Under the pieces are notes generated by a model that made no database searches, was not told where the DNA came from, and saw nothing but the letters and a program-made list of their open reading frames with translations. Below, piece by piece: positions 23,625-34,586 of a stretch of 64,000 nucleotides of DNA. Every line of letters starts with the position of its first letter. The first letter of the stretch is position 1. Position numbers and translations under genes: made by a program. Source of the stretch: Coptis chinensis (Eukaryota; Streptophyta; Magnoliopsida; Ranunculales; Ranunculaceae); assembly GCA_015680905.1 (NCBI GenBank), contig JADFTS010000016.1:23555-87554 (forward strand), written 5' to 3'.

Positions 23625-26600
23625 TTAGAAGACCATCTGAGTTGAGAAACTGAGTGTGTGGCATTCAAGATTTCTTAAATTTAGCTGCAGAATGTACAAA
23701 GAAGATTTAATCCTATTATTTAAAGCAAAAGAAAACAAATGACTCTGCTGAAAACTACAGGTCACGTCAAGAATCTTACCATAACAGCCACGCCGGACTC
23801 GGAAAATTTAGGAATACAAATAAGTCTTACCAACTGACCCTCTGATCCTGCATAGAAGGGAATAAAGGTAAGTCTCCTGTCAAACAATGATTTTCGGCAG
23901 TCTCGTATATGGAAAAGGTACCTTTTGCTAGACGTGTTTCGAATTTATTCTGATTTCCAACAAAGTAGACATTAGGGCAACTTTCAATGAGGAAAGGATC
24001 CCTATCAGTGAAGGGATAACAACCTGGAATGAAAAAATAGTGATAATATCAAGAAGTGAATTATGAGACAGTCATAGGACACAGACTAGCAACTTTTTCA
24101 ACCCAAGTCTTTTCATCCAAAAATAAGACTATTACTGGGGGATTTAACATACATAAAACATTTTGACACTACGAATAATCCAACTATAACACACACACAG
24201 GAGAATAAAAGAAAGCATTGGATCAATGATTTCTACCGAGAGTGTTGGGAGTTGTTGGTGCTATATGCCTCCACGTTAATGTCCTCTCCATAAAATCAAG
24301 TCTATCTTTTGCCTCCGCGTACTTGTCTAGATCGTCAATGTTCTGACCTGACGTCCCTAGAAACCTATAGACAACACAATTACATATGCCAGTAGATATG
24401 TTTTTGTAATAACTTGCAGTCAAGTGATATCCTTATCAGACCTGATATTGTCAATCTCAAAAAGATGTGGGTTCGTACATGACTGGAAAGTGTTATACGC
24501 TGATGCCCCACGAAAGAGACATCGATGCAAAGGCTGAAGACAAAAAAAATCCCAATAAATATATTTTTTTGAAGCATTTATGGTACCAATGCACTAGTTG
24601 CAAAGATATATGCAAGACCTGTTGAGGCAAGGCAAAGTTTGCAGGGTCGTTGAGCCCTGGCATGATATCCAAAGGCACAGCTACAGCCAGCTGCATATAA
24701 TGAGGTCACACTAATAAAGAATGTAGAAAAGAAAAAACATCTCTAGAAATTTTAAAACGAAATTAAAAATAACCTGTGTCAACAAAATATCAAGCTCTTT
24801 GACCGGCTCAGACAACCTAGATTGTTCCTTTGCAGCCAATGTCTGCAAAGAATAAGAAATTATTACTCAAGTCATATGGATGTACAATCAAGTTCTATGT
24901 ATACAAAACTGTATTCTGTATCTATGTCTTATTCATATGAACTCCATTTACACACTATACAATCACAAGTTATGCCATTGTGGAGTAGTTAAAAATCTCC
25001 CTCTGCCGCATATACAGCAACCACCCCAACAACAACACTTGCAAATTGTTCTTTAATCTTTCTACATTGACCTTCACATTTTTTTCCCATTTGAGTGAGA
25101 GAACATCAATCCCAAATCTATGGTGATGACTTTACTTGAGAAAATTTGACTATATAAGAACACACACACACACACACATGAAGAACACCTGAGATGTATT
25201 CACGGTGTTAAAGAGTGTCGAATGGAATACAACAACTAAGACTAGGACCAAATGCCATCCAGATAATAAACTTTGGCATATCTTGTACTCAAACAATTAC
25301 CTTTCCATTAAGAAGTCCATGTTGAACTTCAACAGAATTGCCAGCAATAACAACACGGACTATTTGTGATGCAATCAGTTGCTCCTGCTCAATCATGGTT
25401 CTCACAGATTAGCAGAGCAAAAATTGAGCTCAGCAGAAAGAAGACAATAATGTTGTCATCACCTTGTCATCCCCTAAATGTCCTGTAATGTGGTCAACTA
25501 GAAGCTGGAACTCAAGAGGATTCGACATGTCATTCCCAACACTCAGCCCCGATACAAAAACCACATATTTGTCTTCTCCTGATATGCAATCCAAATTTTA
25601 CATTACACCTATGAAGTTGAAGCAATATTTCCAAAAACTTCAAAACGGGACATGTAAAGGACTGCCATTTCTAAGAATATCCTCTGTCAAAGACCCTGTC
25701 CTAACCAACTTTTTAGTAACATGCATAACAATTCAGTTTATAGTGTTTCTGCAGGTCAGTATGTTGGACACTATTGCCTATATTGGATTCTGACAAGTGT
25801 CCATGATATTGATAAATGTTAACAATAAATAAATCAGGATTCTAAAATGATGTTCTAGAATCCTAAAGGTTTGAATATGCATGACCAATGTAGTTACAAA
25901 CTTTAGTAACATGAAGTTAATGCAAGGTGTTAAAACATAATTTTACATTCACAGTAAAGAATGTAATCTATCTTGTTTCCTTACCGATCTCCATGCAATT
26001 TCTTATAGCAGACCTTTCAGTTTAGTCGAATTCAATGCATTATAGAGGAAGGAAAATATTAACTATTAATGACAAGCATGACAGACCAAAAATTCATTTA
26101 GAACTATTCTACAATAAAAAAAACCATAACATAATCGACATGGCATTTAAACTGAAGCATTACCTAAATCAAGTGGTAGTTCAATTTGGGGCGGAAGACC
26201 CGCTTCAAGAATATCCTGAACTACAAATTCACCAGCACTGGTTTCGCTTCCATGAAGAGCCACCACAACTCCTGTCAAAGTAACAACAGTAGAACAAAAA
26301 TGTATAACATATGAAAAGTGGCGTCTCCTTGTTGATGACTCGCTGTGTAACCCAAAGTTTCTAAGATAAAAGATACTTATGTGTTTCATTTGTAGTCACT
26401 TTGGGATGATGATACAGAGGATAATAAATGTAGCCTACACACACTCAGTTTAGAATGTAATATCTGTCTAAAGCAATGTCTAAGATACCTGTGACAAAGA
26501 AAGATGGGGAAAGCATAGTCCCACCGAGTTTAACTCTTCCACTTTCGTCTTCCAGTATAAGTCGATCATCGGCATGCATGAAGTTGTGAGGTTTAACAAT

Positions 26601-27060
26601 AGGAAGCACGGATCTCTGCGAAGAAAAAATGTTGAATTAATCCATGAAAAACAAACACAATAAATATTCATTCTTTTGTTACCTCCTTGGAGTAGTCATT
26701 GAGAATACAAGGTTTGAGCTTCATGTGTTTGTATAAAGTTCCGACTACGATGCATTCCTTGCCCTTCTCAAGTCCCAAAATAGTACAAACTGCCATGCAT
26801 TAAGATGCGTGGTTAATGGGGTGGCTGAAACCAAGCATATATATAAAAGAATGTAATAGCAAGAGAAGTCGAAACTTACTGGGCAAATGGGGTTTCCAAG
26901 TGTTGGCAAGGGAATAGAGAAGGTTCCTAATGACGTGAAGTCGAGCGAAGTAAATCTGGCTGTATTGCTGTCCCGTGTACTTGTCCTTTTGAATCTCAAA
27001 AATCTCGTCCAGAGATCGGTAGAGGGACTGTTTCCTCTCCAGAATTTCCAGGTGGGGCAT
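23625..27060 (-). CDS. POLD2: POLD2, DNA polymerase delta small subunit
   Basis: Regulatory B-subunit of the replicative polymerase delta, linking the catalytic subunit to the rest of the holoenzyme in the nucleus. Thirteen coding exons give 437 residues: 26880-27060, 26683-26789, 26489-26615, 26164-26271, 25463-25578, 25301-25384, 24774-24842, 24619-24690, 24442-24533, 24237-24364, 23922-24023, 23780-23847 and 23625-23684. Landmarks match Arabidopsis POLD2 throughout: [49 protein letters not shown] (OB-fold), then in the calcineurin-like fold [29 protein letters not shown] and [20 protein letters not shown]. The length is normal for the family. The start lies directly after an uninterrupted A22 run in the leader; the next in-frame ATG is far inside the conserved region, so this start is favoured. 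Confidence 0.97.
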
Positions 27061-27091
27061 TTTTTTTTTTTTTTTTTTTTTTGGCGGGAAT
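27061..27091 (-). promoter_or_regulatory. E2F-type site and A22 leader tract of POLD2
   Basis: TTCCCGCC (minus strand, 27090-27083) matches the E2F consensus TTSSCGSS and lies 22 bp before the POLD2 ATG, separated from it only by 22 consecutive A residues (27082-27061). E2F control of S-phase genes is established in plants; use of this site is inferred. Confidence 0.55.
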
Positions 27092-27187
27092 TAGAATCGG
27101 CTTCGGCGGGGTAAAGCAAAAGAAAGAAAGAAACAAAGTTTATAGGTCCGCTCTTTCTTCTTCACTCGCCTAATTTGGCGTCCCAAC

Positions 27188-27811
27188 TAGGGGTGAAAAA
27201 GAGGGATAGCCCGGCCCTCAAACCATAAAAGCGCTCATGATAGGGCCGGGCCGGGTCATCCCGCCCGTGGACCTTCAATTTTTAGGCCCGTGTAATTATA
27301 TTTAACTAGTTTATATTTTTTTTAGTGATTTTTTTTTATCATGTTTTGATTATGTATATCAATTTTAACAAATTATATAAAACTAATTCTTATGCTTTTA
27401 AAAAATTTATATAGACATGGTGGAAAAGATGATATTCTTAAAACATCTATATTTTTGGATTTGCTTTTATGTATGACTTATATACCTATCATTCAATTAA
27501 TTACAAAAAACACATATATTATGTAACGTTCTAATCTATCCCATATTGAAAACTAATATAGTGTTTTTTTTTTATACAATTTAGATAATTATAGTATAAT
27601 ACATAAATATAATATTAAATAACAATAAAACATATGAGGCCCAAGTGAGGGCAAAGCTCATGCTTCAAAACCTAGGCCCTAGGCCGCGCCCTTATAAGCA
27701 TGAGGGTCGGGCCGCATTGCCCCTCAAATCTGTGAGGACCAATTTTTGAGGACTTGAACATGTAGTTTTGAGGGCCAAGCTGAGGGCTTGAGGTCTAAAT
27801 TATCACCCTTA
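27188..27811. mobile_element. hAT-type MITE, TAGGGGTG family, copy 2
   Basis: It starts TAGGGGTGA and ends TCACCCTTA, with GC-rich GGGCCGGGCCGGG subterminal runs like copies at 14433 and 37227. The target duplication is degraded, so this is probably the oldest of the three. Confidence 0.65.
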
Positions 27812-28012
27812 AATTCCCAATTATACTAGAGTCCTATTACTGATGAACTCCATAATGTGTTGGGCAGACCCAAAAAAAAAACAATTATTACAAGTGTCAT
27901 TGGTCCCAAAAAAAACAATTATTATAAGTGTGTCATTGGTCCAAAAAAGTTGAATTCGAAAACCCTAAGCTTAAACGACCGGCTTGGGTTGTTTTTCATC
28001 ATAAAACCAAAC

Positions 28013-28175
28013 AATATGGCCATGATATTAGACACCATTTGTTTGGACTAAGTCCCAAAGTCTCCAACGATATGAGGGCAAAAAAGTAACTTTATATTTT
28101 TTCAAAGTTCAAATCCCAAATAGTATGATCATATCGTTGGGGACTTAGTCCAAACGGTGTGGCCATATCGTTAGA
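28013..28175. repeat. Short foldback (MITE-like) sequence
   Basis: Arms at 28013-28075 and 28126-28175 are inverted copies sharing TTTGGACTAAGTCCC and CCAACGATATGA, around a ~50-bp AT-rich loop. Ends are not sharply defined. Confidence 0.5.
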
Positions 28176-28189
28176 GACTTAGAGTAATT

Positions 28190-28555
28190 ATGTCATGTAC
28201 AAAATTTGCTTCATGTTTTAAATGAAATAACTTTATATTTTTTTAAAGTTCAAACCCTAAATGTAATCACTAAAAGGTTTTTTATTTTATTTTATTTTTA
28301 ATGGGTACTTATCTTTGTAAGTCTATAATAAGAGCATCTCTATGTTGGAGACTTCAAATTTGAATAAATTTTTTATGTCGCAAATGTACAAAATTTGCTT
28401 CATGTTTTAAATGGGATTAAGATAACTCTTTCAAAGTAAAAAACTTTGATGGCATTTATGAGCCCAAGACCTCTAGTATCAATGTATTATCACTAAAAGG
28501 TTTTTTATTTTTATTTTTTTTAATGGGTACTTCTCTTTATAAGTCTATAATAACA
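28190..28555. repeat. Local direct duplication, AT-rich
   Basis: Two direct copies share TACAAAATTTGCTTCATG (28197 and 28387) and CACTAAAAGGTTTTTTATT (28267 and 28490), followed by a similar TAATGGGTACTT block. Spacing differs by indels (about 190 and 223 bp). No gene seen. Confidence 0.65.
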
Positions 28556-28659
28556 CCCACCACTACTTATCAACTTCATCCCCATTATATTTTTTTTGCC
28601 CATTTCACAATTTCATCAACTACCACTATGTCCACCACTATGTTGAATAATTAAGATTT

Positions 28660-31060
28660 TAATTTCAAAATATAGTTAGGTTTTGTAATAAACTAAACTC
28701 AAAAATTAATTAACTATAAATCGGAAATTTTATGCAAATGTAATAAATTTAACTCAAAAAGTAATTAACTATAAATCGTAAAATGGGTGCAATTGCATTA
28801 AACTAACGTCAGATAATAACTAAAGGAAATTATAAATTGGATGCAAATCTTAACGATAAATCGGAAAACGGTATGCAAATACATCAAACAAACCTCATAT
28901 AATAATTAATGGGAAATCAGAAACTAGATACAAATACATTGAACTAAACTAAAAAATAATTAACATTAAATAAAAAACCAAATGCAATTGTATTGAATTA
29001 ACCTCGTAGAATAATTGGTGGGAAATCGGAAACTAAATACAAATCCATTGAAATAAGCTAAAAGAATAATTAACGGAAAATAAAAACCGAATATAATTAC
29101 ATTGAACTAACCTCAAAGCATAAATAATCATAAACTAAATGCATATGTATTAAACTAACCTTAAAGAGTTATTAACGGTAAATCAAAAACTATATCCAAA
29201 TGCAATGAACTAGTCTCAAAGACTAATTAACTAAACATTAAAAAATGGATGAAACTGCACTGAACTAACATAAATGAATAATTAACGGGAAATTATAAAT
29301 TTGATGTAACTATATTAACCTCAAAAAATAATTAACAAACAATTGGAAACTTAAAAATTGAAAACTTGATGCAAATGCATTTAGCTAACCTCAAATAACA
29401 ATTAACATAAAATCATAAATTGGATGCAACTACATTGAACTAACCTTAAATAATAATTAATGGAAAACCAAAAACTGGATGCAACTATATTAAACTAAAA
29501 TCATATATTAACTAACGGGAAATCAAAAATTGGATGCAAATACATTGAAATAACCTAAAAAAATAATTAACTGGAAATCGGAAGTTGGATGTAACTATAT
29601 TGCACTGACCTCAAATCATAAATGTCCACTTTTGTAGCCTTCTCACATAAGTAATTAAGAAACCAAAACGAAAGTGAGTTTATAAAAACAGACTCTTACA
29701 TGTATGCAGACTGTATAGAAATTGTAAACTATCGAACTAAGTTAGAAAAACAATTAACGGGAAATCAGAAACTGGATGCAGATGTATTGAACTAACCTCA
29801 AAGAGTAATTAACATGATATTGGAATCTGAATGCAAATGCAATGAACTAATTTCAAATACTAATTAACGAAATATCAAAAATTGGATGTAATTATACTGA
29901 ATTAACCTTAATGAATAACTAAAGAGAAATAATAAAGTGGATGTAATTACACTGAACTAACCTCAAATAATAATTAACGGAAAATTGGAAACTTGATGCA
30001 ATTGCATTAAACTAACATCAAATAATAATTAATGAGAATTTGGAAACTACGCGTACTACATTAAAATAACCTCAAAGAATAATTAATGGGAAATCATAAA
30101 CTTTATGCAAATGCATTGATCGAGCTATAATAACCCTAAAACGAGAAATCATATTTGTATTATATGTAGGGGGAATAAATGTCTTAACAAATGTAGTTTT
30201 ACATTTTAAGTAGTGTTTATTATAATTTTTTTATTATGATTGAGAATGCATTGCTATTCAAATAACTTCAATATTATATTTGCCACATTGGGCATTCTCA
30301 CAAAACTTCAATCAAATTTCTATTGTTAAACCCAACAATAAAAATAAGTCGATGAGTTTTATAAAGGTTTGATGTTTCTTTTTTATAGAGAGTGGTGTAA
30401 GAAATTTAAATAAATAATTAATATAATTTTCTTATATCATAGCTATGTATAGTTGCTAATATTTTTTTAGAATAATTTAATATAACGACATCCGTTTGTA
30501 GGACACGTTAATGTGATAAATATTTTCAAATGGGAGTAGTGTATTATTTGAGGTCGGATATGGAAACAATATATCAATTTGTTTTAGTGATTTGTACACA
30601 TTAGTACGTAAGTTGAGCGGTGATGATTTACCGCTAAATCACTATAAATATAATAAAACTATTATACAAACTAGATCGAGTTTAAGATAATCTTATTTGA
30701 AAATTACGAATTAATATCCTAAACCACAAAGTGAATAGACTATCTCAATTTGATCCCTTAGTTTCCAAGTACTTATGCACCATAATCATTGTTTATTAAC
30801 ATATTTCGGTTTACTTTAAACAAAAATATATTTTGATTTGAAAATTTACCACTAAATCACCATAAATATAAGAAAAATATTATACAAGCTAAATCGACTT
30901 TAAGATAATTATAATTTGAAAATTATGGATTAATATCATAAACCACAAAGTGAAGAGACTATCTCAATTTGATCAATTGGTTTCTAAGTAATTATGCATT
31001 ATAATTATTGCTTATTAATTAACATATTTTGTGTAAAAATATTTTATAAAATTTGTAAAA
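28660..31060 (-). repeat. Minisatellite-bearing element, right (inverted) copy
   Basis: About 25 diverged ~58-bp units (28660-30130), containing AACTAACCTCAAA and AATTAACGG, are the reverse complement of the left array, with the same interrupting spacer (29616-29740). The unique segment that follows (30130-31050) matches 15600-16240 in reverse, including ACGTTAATGTGATAAAT and GCGGTGATGATTTACCGCTAAATC blocks. The outer end carries an extra local duplication (30640-30860 against 30860-31010). Non-coding. Confidence 0.85.
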
Positions 31061-31225
31061 AAAATATTCAACTCAAAAAAATTAGGGGTTAACGTGGACA
31101 GTTCAAAATGTAAAAGTAGACCAATCAGAGCCGTCCATCCCCCACAAATCTTCCCTGGCAAGCTTTTCAAATTTTTATGGACCAACAGCCAAAAAAGAAG
31201 AGAGAGAAACGAAAAAATTGAGGCA

Positions 31226-31233
31226 GGCGGGAA
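31226..31233 (-). promoter_or_regulatory. E2F-type site upstream of NSE4
   Basis: GGCGGGAA on the plus strand reads TTCCCGCC on the minus strand, matching TTSSCGSS. It lies 84 bp before the NSE4 start codon. The same octamer is next to the POLD2 start. Confidence 0.5.
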
Positions 31234-31316
31234 ACAAAAAAATCAGAAAACAAATAATTAGGGTTTTTCAATTTGACATTTTATTTGAATAATGAATTAG
31301 GGTTTTACTAATAACA

Positions 31317-31546
31317 ATGGAAACAATGGTGAAACGTGAGTCTCGATCTATTAATAATAATAGGACCACCAGAAGAGAAGAAGAAGAAGAAGAAGCAAAT
31401 CCAGGAACTAGAAGAAGAAGCACCAGGGGGGATAAAGGAAGACCTGACCACGACGGTGGTGTCGGTCGCCAAGATGTCGTTGCACGTCGTGTTTTACGGT
31501 ACAAGTATCTCGCTGTTAAGAATATGATTAATGGTATTATTATCTT

Positions 31547-31582
<36 letters not shown>

Positions 31583-33575
31583 TTATATTATATTATATTA
31601 TATTAAGGGTGTTTAATTTTGTGTATTTCATTATTTTTTCAGATGAGAGAGATAATATTTCTGCTGAGAGTGATAAGTTCAAATCTGTTATCGACCAAGT
31701 TGAAAGCCTACATAGTCAAGGTACTTTTCCCCCTCTTGTTTTTATTATTATGTCGATTTCAGTGGCTAGCTTGCAATATAAAACAAAAATGTATCATTGA
31801 ATTAGTTACAGATTTTGATGTACCTAGCATACTTGATTTCATTGTTACAATGCTCCTGGCACCCGCTTGTCTTGAAGTACAACGTAAGTAGGACTTTATT
31901 AAGCTTAGTAAAACACTATGATGTTTTGGCGTATGTATGACCACACTCGATATTGCTTATGAATATAATATGGAGAAAACACCGCGCTTTTTCTTCCACT
32001 TATATGTTCTCTCTTTGCTTTTTGGGTTCAGTTCAGAATCCCAGGGAACAAGTTGCAGATGCCGAAGCTTTGTTAGATATTGCCAACACCATTGTAGCTT
32101 CTGTCAAATCACAAAACAGTGATGGAATTACTCCATCTGATTTCATTACTTCATTGCTTAGTAAGTTTGCACATCAAAATGGTGAACTGAGCACTGAGAA
32201 TCCAAGGGACTCAATGGCTTGGGGTAATTTTGGTTTTGCTGTCTGTCACATTATAAGAAGGGCCGGTGGATGCTCAACCATGTCAGTGCTTTACTTTTTT
32301 TTATTATCTTTTTGAAATAGAAATAATTTTCAAGTTTTTCCCTCCTTAATTCAATAAATCTTCATTTAAATATGTGTTTCTAATGTAATTTAGGCTTGGG
32401 CCTATGGATATGGAAATAAAGCAGCGGAAGGTTGTTCAGAGAAAGCGTGCGAGACCTCCTGCTGAAAGCTCTTGTCATCCTGAGGAGGTTAGTTAGTTTT
32501 TAGTGTTCTTGTTGTACTTAATAGTACCGCTTATTCTTGGGAAAAGGCATATACACCTGATACCTGTTGAATCAAAATCAGACTGTAGTCTGTTATGTGC
32601 ATTAGTTTGCCTTCTATGTATTAGGTTGAACTCCAAATTGTTAACGCCAACTTGATGCAGTCAATTTGGTATAGAGCTGACTTTGTATTTTCTTCTAATG
32701 AGTCTATGTAGGAAGGAATTCCTTGATTTTGTCTTTTATCATTCTTTTACATGGTTTTCTTTGTTATGTGTGCAGCTTGACAATGATGCAGAAGAAAAAA
32801 CTGACACCGATAAGAACATGTCAACTATGTTTAATATCTTGAGAAAGAAGAGAAGTGTGAGGCTAGAACATTTGCTTTTGAACAGGCTATCCTTTGCACA
32901 GACGGTGGAGAATTTATTTGCTCTATCATTTTTGGTTAAAGATGGAAGGGTTGAAATCACAGTGAAGGACAATGGTCATCACTTAGTTTGTAAGATTTCT
33001 CAGGCACACTTTTGAATAGTATATATTATGCCCGCATTTTATCTCATTTCTGCTTATTTTGGTTTTATTTACCTATAGTTTTTGTTATTTGTCAGCGCCA
33101 AAGAATGCCCCAGCTGCCGCTGCAGTGGCTTCAGGGGAAGTTTCTTATAGCCATTTTACTTTCAGATTAGATTTTAAGGATTGGAAGGTAAGGAACCAAT
33201 GCCTGAAAATAACTTTCATTTCTCACTCTGATTATGTATCCTTTATATTGATATAATATAACCAACTTAAGTAAAGGTTTACCTTAAAGGTATTCTTCTT
33301 TTAATCGGGCTCATTGTTTGTAGTTGATGATGGACTCTGTGCGGAATGGGGAGGAGTTGATGCCTCATCGTGCTCAAGCAGAAATCACAAATGATTTTCA
33401 AAGGGAGCCAATACCTGACTCTCAGACTGCTGCTCCTACAACTCCAATCAGAAAGTTGTGTAGGAACCGTGGTTTGGTCGTACAAGAAGAGTCAGTAGTA
33501 GAAGACTCACCTGAAAGCAACAGTGCTGCGGATAAAGCTTATGCCATACGAAAGGGAAAGCGCAAGCTTCAATAG
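31317..33575 (+). CDS. NSE4: NSE4, kleisin subunit of the SMC5/6 complex
   Basis: Nuclear component that bridges the SMC5 and SMC6 heads; the complex acts in DNA repair and chromosome maintenance. Seven exons give 398 residues: 31317-31533, 31643-31720, 32032-32281, 32394-32487, 32776-32989, 33096-33187 and 33324-33575, in phase with GT-AG borders. The N-terminus METMVKRES resembles Arabidopsis NSE4A. Conserved blocks: [73 protein letters not shown] and GEELMPHR near the end. The first exon is Arg/Glu-rich with a GAA-coded acidic run. Intron 1 contains a T run of about 25 and a TATAT repeat. Confidence 0.96.
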
Positions 33576-34586
33576 ATTGATGTAGTAAAGAACAGTTAGA
33601 TGGGTTTTGCTTAGTTTTTAGCTGGGTCTTATTAAGTTATGGCCATCTCTAGTTGATGTATATAGATTTTGGTAGATTTCAAACTTATTTCATTTGGTTC
33701 TTCCAATTGAAATCGTTGCTGGCGTTACATTCATCATCATTGATTCATCTACTATCTTGCACAGTTATAGCTAACGGATGTCATTACGGTAAGTTACCAA
33801 AAAATAAAGGATGTCATTACGCTAAACAGGTATTGCTGCAGAATGGGCCTGCAAGCCGTATTACAAAAGGTACCAATTATCCATCTTCAATGAGCGCACA
33901 AACTACCTTGCAAGTCGGAAATCAAGACGCCTGCAAATGCCATCCCTTACCAAAGTTTCTCTACATTAAGAACAAACCAATAGATCTAAGGTCTTCTACC
34001 ACTCTGGTTCTGTTGCCACCATCCAGATTGAAATTGTTAACTTTTCTGTCACAAGGACATAACTCTCTCTTTACCATGGACAAAGTAGCTAATAGCAAAT
34101 ACCAAATGCTTAAACTAGGAAAATTAGAAAACCTATGATATCTTCTCATAGTTGCCTCCAGACTTATCTCCAGTACAAGCCAGAACATGGTTTTTCTATT
34201 TTCATTTTTTGTATTTGTTTTTATATTCTTTGGATCAATCTTTACTGACTGAACAACACTCTACCCTCCCTCCAGAGTTCACATTCCGAGTAAATTCCTT
34301 TTTCTGTACTGATTTCTTTCATTCAGTTGGAAAAGGGGGAGTATCTATTCAACACATTTTACGCTTATCAGAGAAATCAATACCTTTGAATTCTTTAGCA
34401 TTGATACATCAAAGAAGCAAATGTGCCGAAAAGAAGTTGAAGATTCTCATATGAAAAAGGAGGTAGTGGCCGAGCTTTCTTCTTAACACTCTACAAAAAG
34501 AAAAAGAAGGGAAAAAACCCCTCCCTCAAAATTAACACCCAGACGAAACTCTACCCTAAATCAACAGCTTCATCAGTGAGCCCCTT
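33576..34586. other. Convergent intergenic space between NSE4 and ENR
   Basis: This 1-kb stretch contains the 3' ends of both convergent genes. A small direct repeat of GGATGTCATTACG occurs near 33777 and 33809. The 161-codon frame at 33653 has no family resemblance and lies in the likely NSE4 3' UTR. No gene is called. Confidence 0.5.

Noticed and set aside
31580-31610. Telomere-like or regulatory repeat in NSE4 intron 1
   Set aside because: It is a plain T run and TATAT microsatellite.
33653-34138. 161-codon plus-strand frame
   Set aside because: No family resemblance, lies in the NSE4 3' flank, composition like untranslated sequence.
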